From: a virus
DNA: 35,032 nt
Reading direction: 5' to 3' (one strand)
Virus record (IMG/VR): IMGVR_UViG_3300020417_000016
Span: 1-35,032 of that record
A model generated the notes under the pieces. It was not told the DNA's origin. It searched no databases and saw only the letters and a program-made list of their open reading frames with translations. This document shows positions 23,384-30,039 of this stretch, in pieces. Numbering within the stretch: the first letter of the stretch is position 1; every line of letters begins with the position of its first letter. The position numbers and the translations under genes are program-made.

Positions 23384-24190
23384 TTAGGTGCTAATCCAGG
23401 AAGTGCCATTCCAAACTTTAAGTGCTGAATCAATCGTGTCGTACCAACCAGCACCTGCGACGGGAGGACTCGGAGGAGCTGCACCGTACGCAACACTGCG
23501 CTGAGGTCCAGTCTCATACCAACCACTTGTAGTCTCGTCGTAAACAAACAGAGAGCCCACAAGCTGGTTAAACCAGATGTTTCCGTGACGAGGAGGTGCG
23601 TTGAGGTTATCTCCCGAGGGAGGAATATCGCTCATAAGAGCAATACCTTCTGCGTTGGTTTGATACCAAGCACCTGAAGCACCTGCAACTCCAGACACAA
23701 ACACAAACAAGCGACCTTGGTTTGTATCGAACCAAGCGTCCCCGTTATTGTGTGCTCCGTCTCCTGGTGAGCCGGAAGCAACGATGGTTCCTCCAGTTGA
23801 GGCAGAACCACTGATGACTGCAGTATTTCCGTCGTAGTTAAGGGAAACAGATCCCTCAGCCCGAGCATCTAAATTAAATAAGACAAGATCACCGCTGATC
23901 GAAGCATATAAACCAGAACCAGGAGCAACGCCTGAAGTGACAATAGGGCTTCCTCCGCCGCCCTGAATACCACTAGCAGTAAGGTTCAAATCTTCTAAAG
24001 CCCTTACTATGCCTTCGAAGTTATAGGGATATCCGTAAGGACAGCGAGAAAAAGAGGTAGTGCCCACGCCAGAAATCGTGTCGATTATTTCCTCGATAAC
24101 GGTGACGATACCGAAAAAATTGTGCGGATGTAACGCCCTAGGAGGTGCCCCATGTAAAGGACACGGAGGCGAATTTACTTCTTCGGGCAT
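23384..24190 (-). CDS. Appendage protein with three WxDT/WY repeats, 268 aa
   Basis: The C-terminal 130 residues contain three related units: GDAWFDTNQGRLFVFV...WYQT, GNIWFNQLVGSLFVYD...WYET and AGWYDTIDSALKVW...WIST. Such units resemble the beta repeats of phage baseplate or fibre network proteins. The N-terminus has Cys/His-containing stretches (PPCPLHGAPPRALHPHNF and SRCPYGYPYNFEG). A clear ribosome site AAGGAGG lies 11 bases upstream of ATG 24190, rare in this window. It is followed by the small basic gene and the fibre genes. Confidence 0.75.
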   Translation of the reverse strand: MPEEVNSPPCPLHGAPPRALHPHNFFGIVTVIEEIIDTISGVGTTSFSRCPYGYPYNFEGIVRALEDLNLTASGIQGGGGSPIVTSGVAPGSGLYASISGDLVLFNLDARAEGSVSLNYDGNTAVISGSASTGGTIVASGSPGDGAHNNGDAWFDTNQGRLFVFVSGVAGASGAWYQTNAEGIALMSDIPPSGDNLNAPPRHGNIWFNQLVGSLFVYDETTSGWYETGPQRSVAYGAAPPSPPVAGAGWYDTIDSALKVWNGTSWIST

Positions 24191-24216
24191 TCAATACTCA
24201 ACCTCCTTATGGAATT

Positions 24217-24366
24217 CTACCTCTTGATTACATGTTTTTTATTGTCTTCTTGATGAAAAGCATACTCCTCAGCCAATTTCCATGCAGGAATGCCTAAAGT
24301 AGATGCCCGCTCTTTCAGTAACTGCCAGGACAAATCAGAACCTAGCTTGACATCTGAATCAGACAT
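24217..24366 (-). CDS. Small hypothetical protein, 49 aa
   Basis: ATG 24366 to TAG 24219-24217; first minus-strand gene after the large divergent gap. The peptide begins MSDSDVKLGSDLSWQLLKER and includes PAWKLAEEYAFHQED, predicted as two short helices; this could be a minimal HTH. It precedes the appendage genes, so a role in their expression is possible. Weak support beyond position and start/stop. Confidence 0.45.
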   Translation of the reverse strand: MSDSDVKLGSDLSWQLLKERASTLGIPAWKLAEEYAFHQEDNKKHVIKR

Positions 24367-24710
24367 GGTGTTCAGTGTATTTCTTGAATCTTAAACTAAT
24401 TGGTACAAGACTGCTGGCCCACAAAGCTCGCGTCAGAGTCCTTGCACAAAAACTTTCTCTGTGAGCCGTAGATTTACCCTTAATTGTCGCTAAATTCGTG
24501 TATTTATATACGTATAAAATAATCGTATAGGAAAAAAAAGCGGTTTTTTGTCAAGTGACGCTTGTAGTCAGGTTTTAAAAAACTGAATTCAGCGCCAAAC
24601 GCAGGCAAAACCCTCTTCTTATAAAAAGTCTTTTATCTATGGCTTTTTGAGGATACCTACCCTTCTATGCGCTGTATGCGCTTCTTGCGTCGGTGTGCTA
24701 GCTTTAGATC
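24367..24710. promoter_or_regulatory. Main divergent control region (344 bp)
   Basis: The longest stretch without a supported gene apart from a 15-codon frame near its end. The AT-rich core at 24500-24540 includes TATAAAAT (24513-24520, plus) and TATAAATA on the minus strand (24508-24501), followed by A8-GCGG-T6. At 24568-24592 three TCAG/CTGA half-sites form overlapping palindromes, ending in the perfect 10-bp CTGAATTCAG (24583-24592). GGCCCACA near 24417 and TGTGAGCC near 24460 form an inverted repeat with one wobble. No tRNA seen. It separates the early-like plus block from the minus structural block, so it should hold promoters for both. Exact -35 elements are not identifiable. Confidence 0.6.
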
Positions 24711-24714
24711 ATGA
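24667..24714 (+). CDS. 15-codon upstream frame coupled to the 24711 gene
   Basis: ATG 24667 reads MRCMRFLRRCASFRS and stops at TGA 24712-24714, overlapping the ATG of the next gene as ATGA. It could be a leader peptide. The direct repeat ATGCGCT (24667 and 24676) places two in-frame ATGs. No ribosome site; this may be chance. Confidence 0.22.
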   Translation: MRCMRFLRRCASFRS

Positions 24715-25388
24715 ACACCAACATCGATTTCAAAACAAGGGATGTGAGAGCGGCTCAGCTCTTCCGTCTACTTTCTCCTCCTCCGCCTCCACAGCCGTCC
24801 GGTGTCCCCAACGACACAGAGGTCGTCGGTAACTGGAAAGTGGAGCACTACGACGAAGCAGTCAGATGGACCTGTCTTTGCAGGCGTTCTGAGCCTTTCC
24901 TCATGCGCCCTAAAGACGTCCCTAAGGTCAAACTCCCCTTAGGTGTTGCAGCCTGCGAGGTTTGTCGTGCAGAACTTTCTTCAGCTAACTCACGTTGGAA
25001 AAGGATCGACGCTTGGCTTGAACGCTGTCGCTTCACACTCGAAGAAGGCAGATGTCTCGAAAGAGACGACACGCCCAAACCCAACCCAAGACTCTTAAGA
25101 CGCGTATATGAACGCTTTTGGAAAAAATCTGTGGGGTCTGCGGACTGTGTGAAGTCTGTGTGCTCTAATCCAAATTGTATCAATCCCTACCATCTATGTC
25201 TCGTAAAAACACCAGCAAGTCGTCTAACCAAGGAATCAGAAGAGTTTCTCAAACAGATCCTCCTTGCGGGGGCGACGACAGATACAGCTCTTCAGCTACT
25301 GCGAGAGAAGCACTCTTCCGAGTTGTCCAGGAGATCGATTCAAAGAATAAGAAAAGATCTAAACAAGTCCAAAAACTGCGCTGGCTGA
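24711..25388 (+). CDS. Zinc/HTH protein related to the 608 gene; degenerate HNH
   Basis: 225 residues. The N-terminal third has a CLCRR...CEVC pair, a possible zinc site. Residues about 145-156 (CSNPNCINPYHLCL region) match the HNH zinc loop of the protein at 608 almost exactly. The residue at the catalytic His position is Ser (KSVC), so it also lacks the standard catalytic His. The C-terminus is a helix-turn-helix (ELSRRSIQRIRKDLNK). It heads the second plus block, as its partner heads the first, suggesting a regulator. The next gene overlaps its last 193 bases in another frame. An endonuclease is still possible. Confidence 0.68.
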   Translation: MNTNIDFKTRDVRAAQLFRLLSPPPPPQPSGVPNDTEVVGNWKVEHYDEAVRWTCLCRRSEPFLMRPKDVPKVKLPLGVAACEVCRAELSSANSRWKRIDAWLERCRFTLEEGRCLERDDTPKPNPRLLRRVYERFWKKSVGSADCVKSVCSNPNCINPYHLCLVKTPASRLTKESEEFLKQILLAGATTDTALQLLREKHSSELSRRSIQRIRKDLNKSKNCAG

Positions 25389-25603
25389 TTTATGAGCTAC
25401 AGTCGCTACAACCTACGGACGTCCTGACACTTTCTTCTTCTTTAGGTCAGTGTGAAAACACGACAAGATCCCAGCTTAAAAAGCTTGAGAAACTAGATCT
25501 TGTAATTTCAACTCGATTTGAGTTCCACAATCTCTACTGCATCAATGGCGACTTCAACCAATTCATCCAGGATATTCTCAAACATTTCTTCAGCGGAACC
25601 TAA
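25196..25603 (+). CDS. Winged-helix-like DNA-binding protein, 135 aa
   Basis: ATG 25196 is preferred over a TTG at 25175. Residues 60-125 (VQKLRWLIYELQSLQPTDVL, NTTRSQLKKLEKLDLV, STRFEFHNLYCI) fit an ArsR/MarR-type winged helix with a recognition helix and wing. The N-terminal 60 residues overlap the upstream gene by 193 bases in another frame and are Ser/Asp/Arg-rich and low in hydrophobic residues, as expected of overprinted sequence. It may regulate this block. The fold is inferred from pattern only. Confidence 0.6.
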   Translation: MSRKNTSKSSNQGIRRVSQTDPPCGGDDRYSSSATAREALFRVVQEIDSKNKKRSKQVQKLRWLIYELQSLQPTDVLTLSSSLGQCENTTRSQLKKLEKLDLVISTRFEFHNLYCINGDFNQFIQDILKHFFSGT

Positions 25604-26006
25604 ACCACGCCGCGAGTCTCTCTGGCCTGAGAAGTACATCATCGATAACCTTCCTCCTTGGATTTACTCCGACAACCAACCGCCTTCAACAAAAGCTGAG
25701 TGTGCTGCAAAGATTTCTTCTATCGAGTACACCATTGCAGATATCGACATCCAGATGGAGATTCGTCAGTCTGAGATGTCGATCGGTAAAAGTCGGTATG
25801 ACAACACATATGACTTTGAAAAGTGGAGGTTAGGTGCGCTCAAAGCAAAACAAAGTCAGTACTACTTACTTAATGCCTATCGTTACTGGCAGGTACTTAA
25901 TGACAACAAGTACGATGAAGAAGACACCAAGCTAAATAAACTTATCAAGCTTCTTATCGAAGATCCTAAGGATTTTGTTCAGTTAGCTGAACGATTACTA
26001 GACTGA
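25545..26006 (+). CDS. Hypothetical helical protein, 153 aa
   Basis: ATG 25545 is preferred; a TTG at 25518 is also in frame. It overlaps the upstream gene by 59 bases. After a Ser/Thr-rich N-terminus, SLWPEKYIIDNLPPW begins a mostly helical chain (AAKISSIEYTIADIDIQMEI, LKAKQSQYYLLNAYRYWQVL) with coiled-coil character. No family recognised. The 122-base gap after it holds the structured RNA candidate. Confidence 0.62.
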   Translation: MATSTNSSRIFSNISSAEPKPRRESLWPEKYIIDNLPPWIYSDNQPPSTKAECAAKISSIEYTIADIDIQMEIRQSEMSIGKSRYDNTYDFEKWRLGALKAKQSQYYLLNAYRYWQVLNDNKYDEEDTKLNKLIKLLIEDPKDFVQLAERLLD

Positions 26007-26010
26007 TTGC

Positions 26011-26080
26011 GATCGTTTCGTAAGAACCGGCTTAACGATCAAAGAGGGTTGGGGTAGCATTTTTCCGGTTTCTGCCCCCA
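26011..26080 (+). ncRNA. Candidate structured RNA: two hairpins with complementary loops
   Basis: Hairpin 1: GATCGTT (26011-26017) pairs with AACGATC (26034-26040). Its 16-base loop holds AACCGG (26025-26030). Hairpin 2: TGGGG-(TA)-GC (26050-26058) pairs with GCCCCCA (26074-26080). Its 15-base loop holds CCGGTT (26065-26070). The two loop sequences are perfectly complementary over six bases, plus one G-U pair, so they can kiss. It sits alone in the 122-base leader before the gene at 26129, which has a good ribosome site. It may be a regulatory element; no known riboswitch class is recognised. Confidence 0.5.
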
Positions 26081-26128
26081 CGCAAGTCGCTCTGGTTGCC
26101 TGGTATCGGGTGATCGAGAGGAGCCCTC

Positions 26129-26509
26129 ATGCACTTGCACGTTCTAAAAACCCTGCTAACGTGCTGGTGCGTGATAAATCACATGGACAACCCTCAACTC
26201 ACAAAAGCTTTCAAAGAAATTTCAATTGCCTTAACAAACATTGACATCTCTCTTCAGCTTCTCAGCGCAGACAAACAACGGCGTACTACAGCTTTCGTAA
26301 ACAAAAAAGCAGTCGCTCAAAGACTCGGGGTTCCTTCAGTCACAGTCGACAAATTAATTTATCAAGGCATATCCTCCGGAGGTAACTCAGGACTCGTGGA
26401 GGGTAAGCACTACACAAAACTGGATCCAGCTGAGAACAACCCTGCGAAGTTTCTGTATGATGTTCATGAAATTCTTCAAGCAGCTTGGAGCAACTTTAAA
26501 TATGACTGA
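26129..26509 (+). CDS. Excisionase/HTH-like DNA-binding protein, 126 aa
   Basis: GAGAGGAG (26116-26123) lies 5 bases before ATG 26129, the clearest ribosome site on the plus strand, so this start is chosen over ATG 26183. The first 18 residues are Cys/His-rich and hydrophobic. Residues 55-120 include FVNKKAVAQRLGVPSVTVDK, a winged-helix segment of excisionase/MerR type, then HYTKLDP and KFLYDVHEIL. Likely a small transcription factor or recombination accessory protein. The 3' end overlaps the next ATG by 8 bases. Confidence 0.66.
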   Translation: MHLHVLKTLLTCWCVINHMDNPQLTKAFKEISIALTNIDISLQLLSADKQRRTTAFVNKKAVAQRLGVPSVTVDKLIYQGISSGGNSGLVEGKHYTKLDPAENNPAKFLYDVHEILQAAWSNFKYD

Positions 26510-26918
26510 ATTTAGTAAGAACGCCCAAAAGATCCAAGCTCTCTTTAAAGGCACAGAGACTGAGAGGATGCTTTCTGCGGGCATTATCCGCACCATCTTG
26601 TCAGATATGATCGATATTTACTTTCGAAACAGAAGCGCTAGAGGTCCTGGATGTCTCGTTTTTAATCCAGAAGATCCCACATCGAGTAAATACGTCACTA
26701 CATACGACCTTGAGCAAGATTTAGCAATCGCTCAAGAAGCTATGGACGAAAACTTTAGTGGAATGTTTGAGCAGGTCATTAAGGTTATTGAGAAAGAAGA
26801 TAACGAGGATGTGGCTATTGTCGCCATGATCCATGACGACGGTATGCATATCCATCTTTTGGATGCTATTGAAGCAAACAAAAGAATCGACGAAGCATCC
26901 AACGGTCTTATTCTCTGA
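26502..26918 (+). CDS. Hypothetical helical protein, 138 aa
   Basis: ATG 26502 overlaps the upstream stop (ATGACTGA); an ATG at 26457 is less natural. Mostly helical (NAQKIQALFKGTETERML), with an acidic middle (EQDLAIAQEAMDENFSGM) and an AIVAMIHDDGMHIHL segment. No family recognised. The next gene starts 3 bases downstream. Confidence 0.6.
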   Translation: MTEFSKNAQKIQALFKGTETERMLSAGIIRTILSDMIDIYFRNRSARGPGCLVFNPEDPTSSKYVTTYDLEQDLAIAQEAMDENFSGMFEQVIKVIEKEDNEDVAIVAMIHDDGMHIHLLDAIEANKRIDEASNGLIL

Positions 26919-26921
26919 ACC

Positions 26922-27191
26922 ATGCCACACGTTTCCCAAGGTAGAGCAAAACCCAAGTTCAAAGTGGGCGACAAGGTCAAGGAAAAAAGTCGAATCAACA
27001 ACGTTTGGGTAACCGCCAACGCTGCTTGTAAATCAAAGTGGTTCAAAGACAGAACTGTCGGCATCGTTCAAGAGGTCTTTACAAAACCTACGAAGGGTGG
27101 TGCCCAGTACTTTTATGTAAAAGTTGCTTGGCTTAATTCGAATCACGTCAGCACTCACAGTCAAATGAGACTTGAAGCTGTTGAAGATTAA
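26922..27191 (+). CDS. SH3-like beta-barrel protein, 89 aa
   Basis: FKVGDKVKEKS, RTVGIVQEVFTK, AQYFYVKVAWLN and HSQMRLEAVE are five or six short strands typical of a KOW/SH3-like barrel. Similar small proteins occur in cyanophages. It could bind nucleic acid or a protein partner. The stop overlaps the start of the next gene (TAATG). Confidence 0.65.
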   Translation: MPHVSQGRAKPKFKVGDKVKEKSRINNVWVTANAACKSKWFKDRTVGIVQEVFTKPTKGGAQYFYVKVAWLNSNHVSTHSQMRLEAVED

Positions 27192-27766
27192 TGCTGGCGT
27201 CAAAAGATTTTGTCTCTCCTCCAGAACTTGTTGCTGCTGCAGCTTCTTTGTTTGGTGGAGAGATAAGTCTTGATCCGGCTAGCAGTAAACACGCTAACGA
27301 AGTTGTACAAGCGCAAAGATATTTCAACTGGAAGGACAACGGTTTAAAACAAGACTGGAAAAGCAAAAACGTATATCTTTACCCTCCAAGAGATATATCA
27401 CTCAAAGCTGAGCAACCTAAATCAGACAGGTTATTTACAAAAACCTCTTACTTCAAAAAATCAAACCAGAGAGTTTGGCTTGAAGTTGCGTATAAGAAAT
27501 GGCTCAAACAAGAGTTTGATGAGGCCATAGTTTTTATAACCTCATCTGAAGTAGCTCTTATATCCACGCAGAAAACCGGTATCGATTTACCGATGTGTGT
27601 TCTTAAAGAACATCCAAGGTTGCTTCACGACAGCGAAAAACTTGAGCCTTTAAAGCACTCAAAAGTGTTTGGTTTCGTTTTTTATATGCCTTCTACTCAG
27701 GACTATCAGAAAAGAATCCATGATTTTCACCAACAATATAGTGACCTCGGTCGTGTATTCCTATAA
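27191..27766 (+). CDS. Adenine-methyltransferase-like protein with catalytic motif replaced (YPPR)
   Basis: 191 residues. The N-terminus follows the phage N6-adenine methyltransferase (Dam-like) family: DFVSPPELVAAAASLFGG, then ISLDPASSKHANEVVQAQRY, then the GLKQDWKSKNVYLYPPR segment. In enzymes of this family the last motif is NPPY; here it is YPPR, so both Asn and Tyr of the catalytic tetrapeptide are lost. The LDPASS SAM-region motif is kept. The C-terminus keeps the expected strand-helix order (EAIVFITSSEVALI). Probably catalytically inactive and repurposed. It overlaps the previous gene by 1 base and the convergent gene at 27693 by 74 bases. Confidence 0.72.
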   Translation: MLASKDFVSPPELVAAAASLFGGEISLDPASSKHANEVVQAQRYFNWKDNGLKQDWKSKNVYLYPPRDISLKAEQPKSDRLFTKTSYFKKSNQRVWLEVAYKKWLKQEFDEAIVFITSSEVALISTQKTGIDLPMCVLKEHPRLLHDSEKLEPLKHSKVFGFVFYMPSTQDYQKRIHDFHQQYSDLGRVFL

Positions 27767-28004
27767 GACTTTCTTGCGAACCCCAAGACTCATCCGGTCC
27801 ATAAGTGTCGTAGGCTCCGAAACCAATCCCCACGGGGCGTGACTTTTGCATCGATTGACGCTTTTCATTCCTTAAAGCTGCTCGATCTGCTGCTTCAGAG
27901 AACAATTTTCCTGCCAATCTGAAAGCAGGATTTCTCCCTACATGCTCAGAGCGTCTGAATATATTACGCTCTGATCTTTTTTCTACAGCACTTCGAGACA
28001 GCAT
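27693..28004 (-). CDS. Hypothetical virion-type protein, 103 aa
   Basis: ATG 28004 lies just after the stop of the upstream gene. The N-terminal half is basic and helical (RRSEHVGRNPAFRLAGKLFS). The C-terminus ends NHGFFSDSPE, similar to the GFFADSPE near the end of the upstream protein at 28007. It overlaps the convergent methyltransferase-like gene by 74 bases. Confidence 0.62.
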   Translation of the reverse strand: MLSRSAVEKRSERNIFRRSEHVGRNPAFRLAGKLFSEAADRAALRNEKRQSMQKSRPVGIGFGAYDTYGPDESWGSQESLIGIHDRGHYIVGENHGFFSDSPE

Positions 28005-28006
28005 TA

Positions 28007-28861
28007 TCAGGCACCAAAGTCCATTAATCGATCTATTTCAGGAGAGTCAGCAAAAAATCCAGCCATACGCTGCCTGCCGTAGCGAGAACCAGGGCTACCA
28101 GCACCGTAGATAAATTCTTGAGACTGCCCGTCCGAATAATCCCTGAGTCTCTTATTTGCTTCATCAAAAAATCGATTAAAGTCTGGCTGTAATTTACTTG
28201 TATCTGCCTCTACAACAGGAGGAGCAGTAGCGACATCCATGTAATTTTGACGATTAAGGGCACTGTACTTACCCATAGTGTCAAACATTTTATTAGTCGC
28301 TTTATCCCCGTAGTCTTCTAAAGAAGTGGGGCCGATCGCATTTGGATCAAAACCGAAAAGCTGGTTGTATCCTCTTTGAGCTGCGGGTTCAATGTAATCC
28401 TTATAACGATTCCTGAATTCTTGAACTGCGTCAGGAACAGTATTACCTGTTAAATATGCGATGTCGTTAGCAATACCACCGAGTTGTTCAAGTAATTTTC
28501 CATACTCTGTATCTACCTTCGCACGAGCTTCGTCAGCATATTTAGGGTCAAATGGATTGCCCAAACCCATATAACCACCGGCTTCCTCGTCGTCTCCACC
28601 ACGGAAAGTTCGAACAATATCACCGAGTGAACCACCTAGTGTGCTGATGGAACTCCCAAGATCCCCGAGACCTCCTCCTCCCCCTCCGAAGAAACTTGTT
28701 CCCAAAGTTTGGGGTACAGCGCCTGCGGGGATTTGGTAATCCAGCCCTCCAAGACCACCGAAATCGAAGTCAAAACCGCCCCCACCCATTTGAAAGGTAG
28801 GAGTGCTACCAGGGACGTTATAGCTGAAATTGGAGGGGAAGTTACCTAAGGAGGGAGACAC
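28007..28861 (-). CDS. Gly-rich virion-type protein, 284 aa
   Basis: GTG start at 28861. The first 95 residues are rich in Gly, Phe and Asp (GGGGFDFDFGGLGGLDY, then a GGGGGLGDLG run). Residues 105-260 are helical (TEYGKLLEQLGGIANDIAYL, EFRNRYKDYIEPAAQRGYN). It ends with RQRMAGFFADSPEIDRLM. The composition is typical of phage internal or tail-associated proteins. No family recognised. Confidence 0.72.
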   Translation of the reverse strand: MSPSLGNFPSNFSYNVPGSTPTFQMGGGGFDFDFGGLGGLDYQIPAGAVPQTLGTSFFGGGGGGLGDLGSSISTLGGSLGDIVRTFRGGDDEEAGGYMGLGNPFDPKYADEARAKVDTEYGKLLEQLGGIANDIAYLTGNTVPDAVQEFRNRYKDYIEPAAQRGYNQLFGFDPNAIGPTSLEDYGDKATNKMFDTMGKYSALNRQNYMDVATAPPVVEADTSKLQPDFNRFFDEANKRLRDYSDGQSQEFIYGAGSPGSRYGRQRMAGFFADSPEIDRLMDFGA

Positions 28862-28892
28862 TTTGCTAACGCTCTTTTCTTAAATTATACAA

Positions 28893-29813
28893 TCAGATAA
28901 CTGATTCTCCTGGTCTGAACTTGTCACGTTGGGCTTGCGCAGCAGCGTTCAAATAAGCCAAGTTAGCTAAAGGATCTAGTTGTTTGCCCATCTGTTCTCT
29001 TCTGCGGGCTTTGGCTTCTGCTGCTTTTTCGTTTGCTCTTGCTTGTTCAGATTCCATGAACATCTGTGTAAGAGCATCGATCTTCCCTGCTTCTTGAGAC
29101 TTTGCATAACCTTCCTTCATCTTGGTAAGCACTTCATTTTTAAATTTCTCATCACTTTCTGCTCTTGTTTTTTCTGCTCGTTCGAAGTCTGCAGTCTGTT
29201 GATTTAATTTTTGTCTAAGCTCACCAATTAATATCAAAGCTGCTGCTTCCTCACTACCGATACCAGTGTTTTCTTGGGAAGTTTCAGGTTGTTCTGGCAC
29301 TACCTGGTTCTGAACAACTTCAGGAGGTTTCTCGGGAGCAGGTAGTTGTGCTCGGGGTCCTTGCCCTTGAATCGGTGCGTTAAACGCGTCTTTTACGAAC
29401 TGAAAATTTCTAGCTTTTTGATTTGGGTAGTAACTGCCTCCTTCAAGCGTGGGAAAAGCGGCCCACTCGGGTGCCAACTTAGCAACGTTCTGGGGTGTAA
29501 GCGGGTCCCGATCAGGGTCCACGCCCCGCCTTCTGATTAATTCAAGAGCAGCTTGGTCCTGGGAAGACGGAGAAAAGTCGGGAAGATTGAGGTCCCTTTT
29601 TACTCCGCTATAAGTACCTGGCATGAACTGGTATGCCCCAGCCGCAGCGCTTTTGAGCCGCCCGCCGTCAATGACAGTATCAGGGTGTTGGTCGTAATTG
29701 GGAAACGTGCCTCCCCCAAACATGATGTTATAACCGCGTCTGCCGTCACGCATCGTGCCTTCTGCAGCACTGATTGAATTTAACCAGCGTTGAGCGTTAG
29801 GAGAGATCTCCAT
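28893..29813 (-). CDS. GH104-like peptidoglycan-degrading virion protein, 306 aa
   Basis: ATG 29813 is chosen over an upstream start at 30002, because the upstream extension overlaps another gene fully and the domain begins at SPNAQRWLNSISAAEGT. Residues 8-140 match the lambda-endolysin/GH104 transglycosylase pattern: AAEGT with Glu18, YNIMFGGGTF, HPDT, SAAAGAYQFMPGTY, LPDFSPSSQDQAALELI. The rest is a Pro/Gln-rich linker and a long charged coiled coil (about residues 190-290). It probably cuts the wall during DNA entry. It overlaps the upstream gene by 17 bases. Confidence 0.82.
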   Translation of the reverse strand: MEISPNAQRWLNSISAAEGTMRDGRRGYNIMFGGGTFPNYDQHPDTVIDGGRLKSAAAGAYQFMPGTYSGVKRDLNLPDFSPSSQDQAALELIRRRGVDPDRDPLTPQNVAKLAPEWAAFPTLEGGSYYPNQKARNFQFVKDAFNAPIQGQGPRAQLPAPEKPPEVVQNQVVPEQPETSQENTGIGSEEAAALILIGELRQKLNQQTADFERAEKTRAESDEKFKNEVLTKMKEGYAKSQEAGKIDALTQMFMESEQARANEKAAEAKARRREQMGKQLDPLANLAYLNAAAQAQRDKFRPGESVI

Positions 29814-30039
29814 CCTCTTCGAGATCGTCGAATACTCCAATATTAGGATCGACCACGACTCCAAGCTCGTCAGCGACGAACTTGTAAGCGCGTTCGCGAC
29901 AAACAAAACGCACAATACGATCCCAGAGATACTGATCCCTTTCTTTACCCCTGAGTTCTTTAGCGCCGTTCTTGATGCGAGTGAGTGTGAATTCGTCTTC
30001 AAGCGTAAGACTTACGCTGACGTGACCGGTGTCGTCCAT
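29797..30039 (-). CDS. NblA-like protein (candidate 2), 80 aa
   Basis: Residues 11-53 align without gaps to what I recall of cyanobacterial NblA: LTLEDEF over LSLEQQF, then a helix in which FVCRERAYK lies over MVVREATYQ, with Leu, Val, Arg, Glu and Tyr all matching in register. NblA delivers phycobilisomes to proteolysis. A C-terminal acidic extension (VFDDLEEDGDL) is extra. The gene is the upstream partner of the GH104-like virion gene (17-base overlap), so late expression is expected. Similarity could reflect a generic helical hairpin; a profile search would decide. Confidence 0.45.
   Translation of the reverse strand: MDDTGHVSVSLTLEDEFTLTRIKNGAKELRGKERDQYLWDRIVRFVCRERAYKFVADELGVVVDPNIGVFDDLEEDGDLS

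Noticed and set aside
23218-23562. Minus-strand frame of 114 codons
   Set aside because: It overlaps the well supported appendage gene at 23384-24190; the 39-residue basic gene in a different frame explains the gap better.
24501-24508. T4-like late promoter TATAAATA on the minus strand
   Set aside because: The same 8-mer also occurs inside genes (for example near 4165, 7968 and 30868), and no T4-type late sigma gene is visible in this window. Kept only as part of an AT-rich control region.
24531-24549. A8-GCGG-T6 as an intrinsic terminator
   Set aside because: The stem would be only A-T pairs with a tetraloop and too weak; no gene ends just upstream of it.
24647-24832. Plus-strand frame with a signal-peptide-like N-terminus
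   Set aside because: It needs a TTG start, overlaps the better supported gene at 24711 in another frame, and its later part has no protein-like pattern.
25990-26020. Cyanobacterial HIP1 palindrome (GCGATCGC)
   Set aside because: Only the partial GCGATCG occurs here and in a few other places; no enrichment is evident by eye.
26007-26128. tRNA gene
   Set aside because: No acceptor stem, T-loop consensus or 70-75 base cloverleaf could be fitted; the two hairpins with complementary loops fit better.
29814-30002. 63-residue N-terminal extension with a hydrophobic segment on the GH104-like protein
   Set aside because: It lies entirely within the NblA-like gene in another frame, and the enzyme domain begins right at ATG 29813.
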